5,808 nt of DNA from UBA9619 sp964630665 (lineage in GTDB: Bacteria > Pseudomonadota > Gammaproteobacteria > Arenicellales > UBA868): the NCBI GenBank assembly GCA_964630665.1, contig CAZVVN010000128.1:1-5808 (forward strand), in the 5' to 3' direction. Each line of letters starts with the position of its first letter. Position 1 is the first letter of the stretch. Below the pieces are notes generated by a model, which was not told the origin of the DNA, did not search any database, and saw nothing but the letters and a program-made list of their open reading frames with translations. Made by a program: the position numbers and the translations under genes. This document shows positions 5,559 to 5,808 of this stretch, in pieces.

Positions 5559-5808
5559 CCCCCAAAACCGACTTCATATCCACCCGCAACCTGTCGAAAC
5601 ATTTTGGCCGGGTCAAAGCCGTCGACAACGTCAGCCTGGAGATCCAGGAAGGCGAATTCTTCGCCCTGCTTGGCCCCTCCGGCTGCGGTAAAACAACTCT
5701 GTTACGCCTTCTGGCCGGGTTTGAGTTCCCAAGCCAGGGAGAGATTCTTATCGATGGGCAACCTATGGGTGCGGTACCTGCAAATCTTCGACCGACCAAC
5801 ATGGTTTT
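5555..5808 (+). CDS. PotA-type ABC transporter ATP-binding protein, N-terminal 84 residues (3' end off the window)
   Basis: The frame from the ATG at 5555 is open to the right edge. It opens with FISTRNLSKHFGRVKAVDNVSLEI, the usual first strands of an importer ATPase, with Phe17 in the position of the aromatic A-loop residue that stacks on adenine. Walker A is complete: GPSGCGKTT at residues 40-48, followed by LLRLLAGFE. Translation ends at NMVF, just before the expected Q-loop glutamine, so signature motif, Walker B and the C-terminal regulatory domain are outside the window. It would sit on the cytoplasmic face and drive uptake through the two permeases. GAGG (5544-5547) lies 7 bases before the start, which overlaps the preceding stop by ATGA. 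The gene order is binding protein, permease, permease, ATPase, unlike E. coli potABCD. Opine, AEP or other PotA relatives cannot be excluded. Confidence 0.92.
   Translation, partial: MTPKTDFISTRNLSKHFGRVKAVDNVSLEIQEGEFFALLGPSGCGKTTLLRLLAGFEFPSQGEILIDGQPMGAVPANLRPTNMV

Noticed and set aside
5018..5602. A 194-codon minus-strand open frame opposite the PotC-type permease
   Set aside because: The plus-strand permease is clear and the antisense product resembles no family; it also runs across the start of the ATPase gene.

Overview
The window reads as bacterial chromosomal DNA of moderately high G+C, densely coded, with Shine-Dalgarno sites (AAAGG, AGGAG, GAGG) in front of the plus-strand genes and a Tat-exported binding protein in a polyamine-type ABC system. 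This fits a Gram-negative, probably proteobacterial, heterotroph. The sequence alone does not give genus or class, and I see no phage, insertion sequence, CRISPR array or RNA gene.

Layout: bases 1-691 hold, on the minus strand, the N-terminal half of a GcvPA-like protein (subunit 1 of a split glycine decarboxylase P-protein) that runs off the left edge. Bases 692-939 are a divergent intergenic region with a plausible minus-strand promoter, an inverted repeat over its -10 box, and two adjacent perfect palindromes. From 940 on, everything is on the plus strand: an amidase-signature hydrolase (940-2352), a 141-bp gap with a possible internal promoter, a Tat-dependent PotD-family periplasmic binding protein (2494-3639), a 204-bp gap with a strong hairpin, then a PotB-type permease (3844-4734), a PotC-type permease (4731-5558) and a PotA-type ATPase (5555 to the right edge, truncated). 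The last three genes overlap by ATGA, so they are probably translationally coupled.

How the genes may work together (inference): the transporter has the full D-B-C-A set of a polyamine/opine/peptide-type importer, but its binding protein lacks the aspartate that in E. coli PotD recognises spermidine. Its only two cysteines fall at two PotD ligand-contact positions. The ligand is therefore probably not a simple polyamine. The adjacent amidase suggests an imported amide or N-acyl compound that is hydrolysed inside the cell. The divergently transcribed GcvPA-like gene lacks the usual YTPYQPE loop motif, so it may be a specialised paralog acting on a product of that pathway rather than the housekeeping glycine cleavage enzyme. 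The general family assignments are firm. The substrate and the shared pathway are hypotheses.
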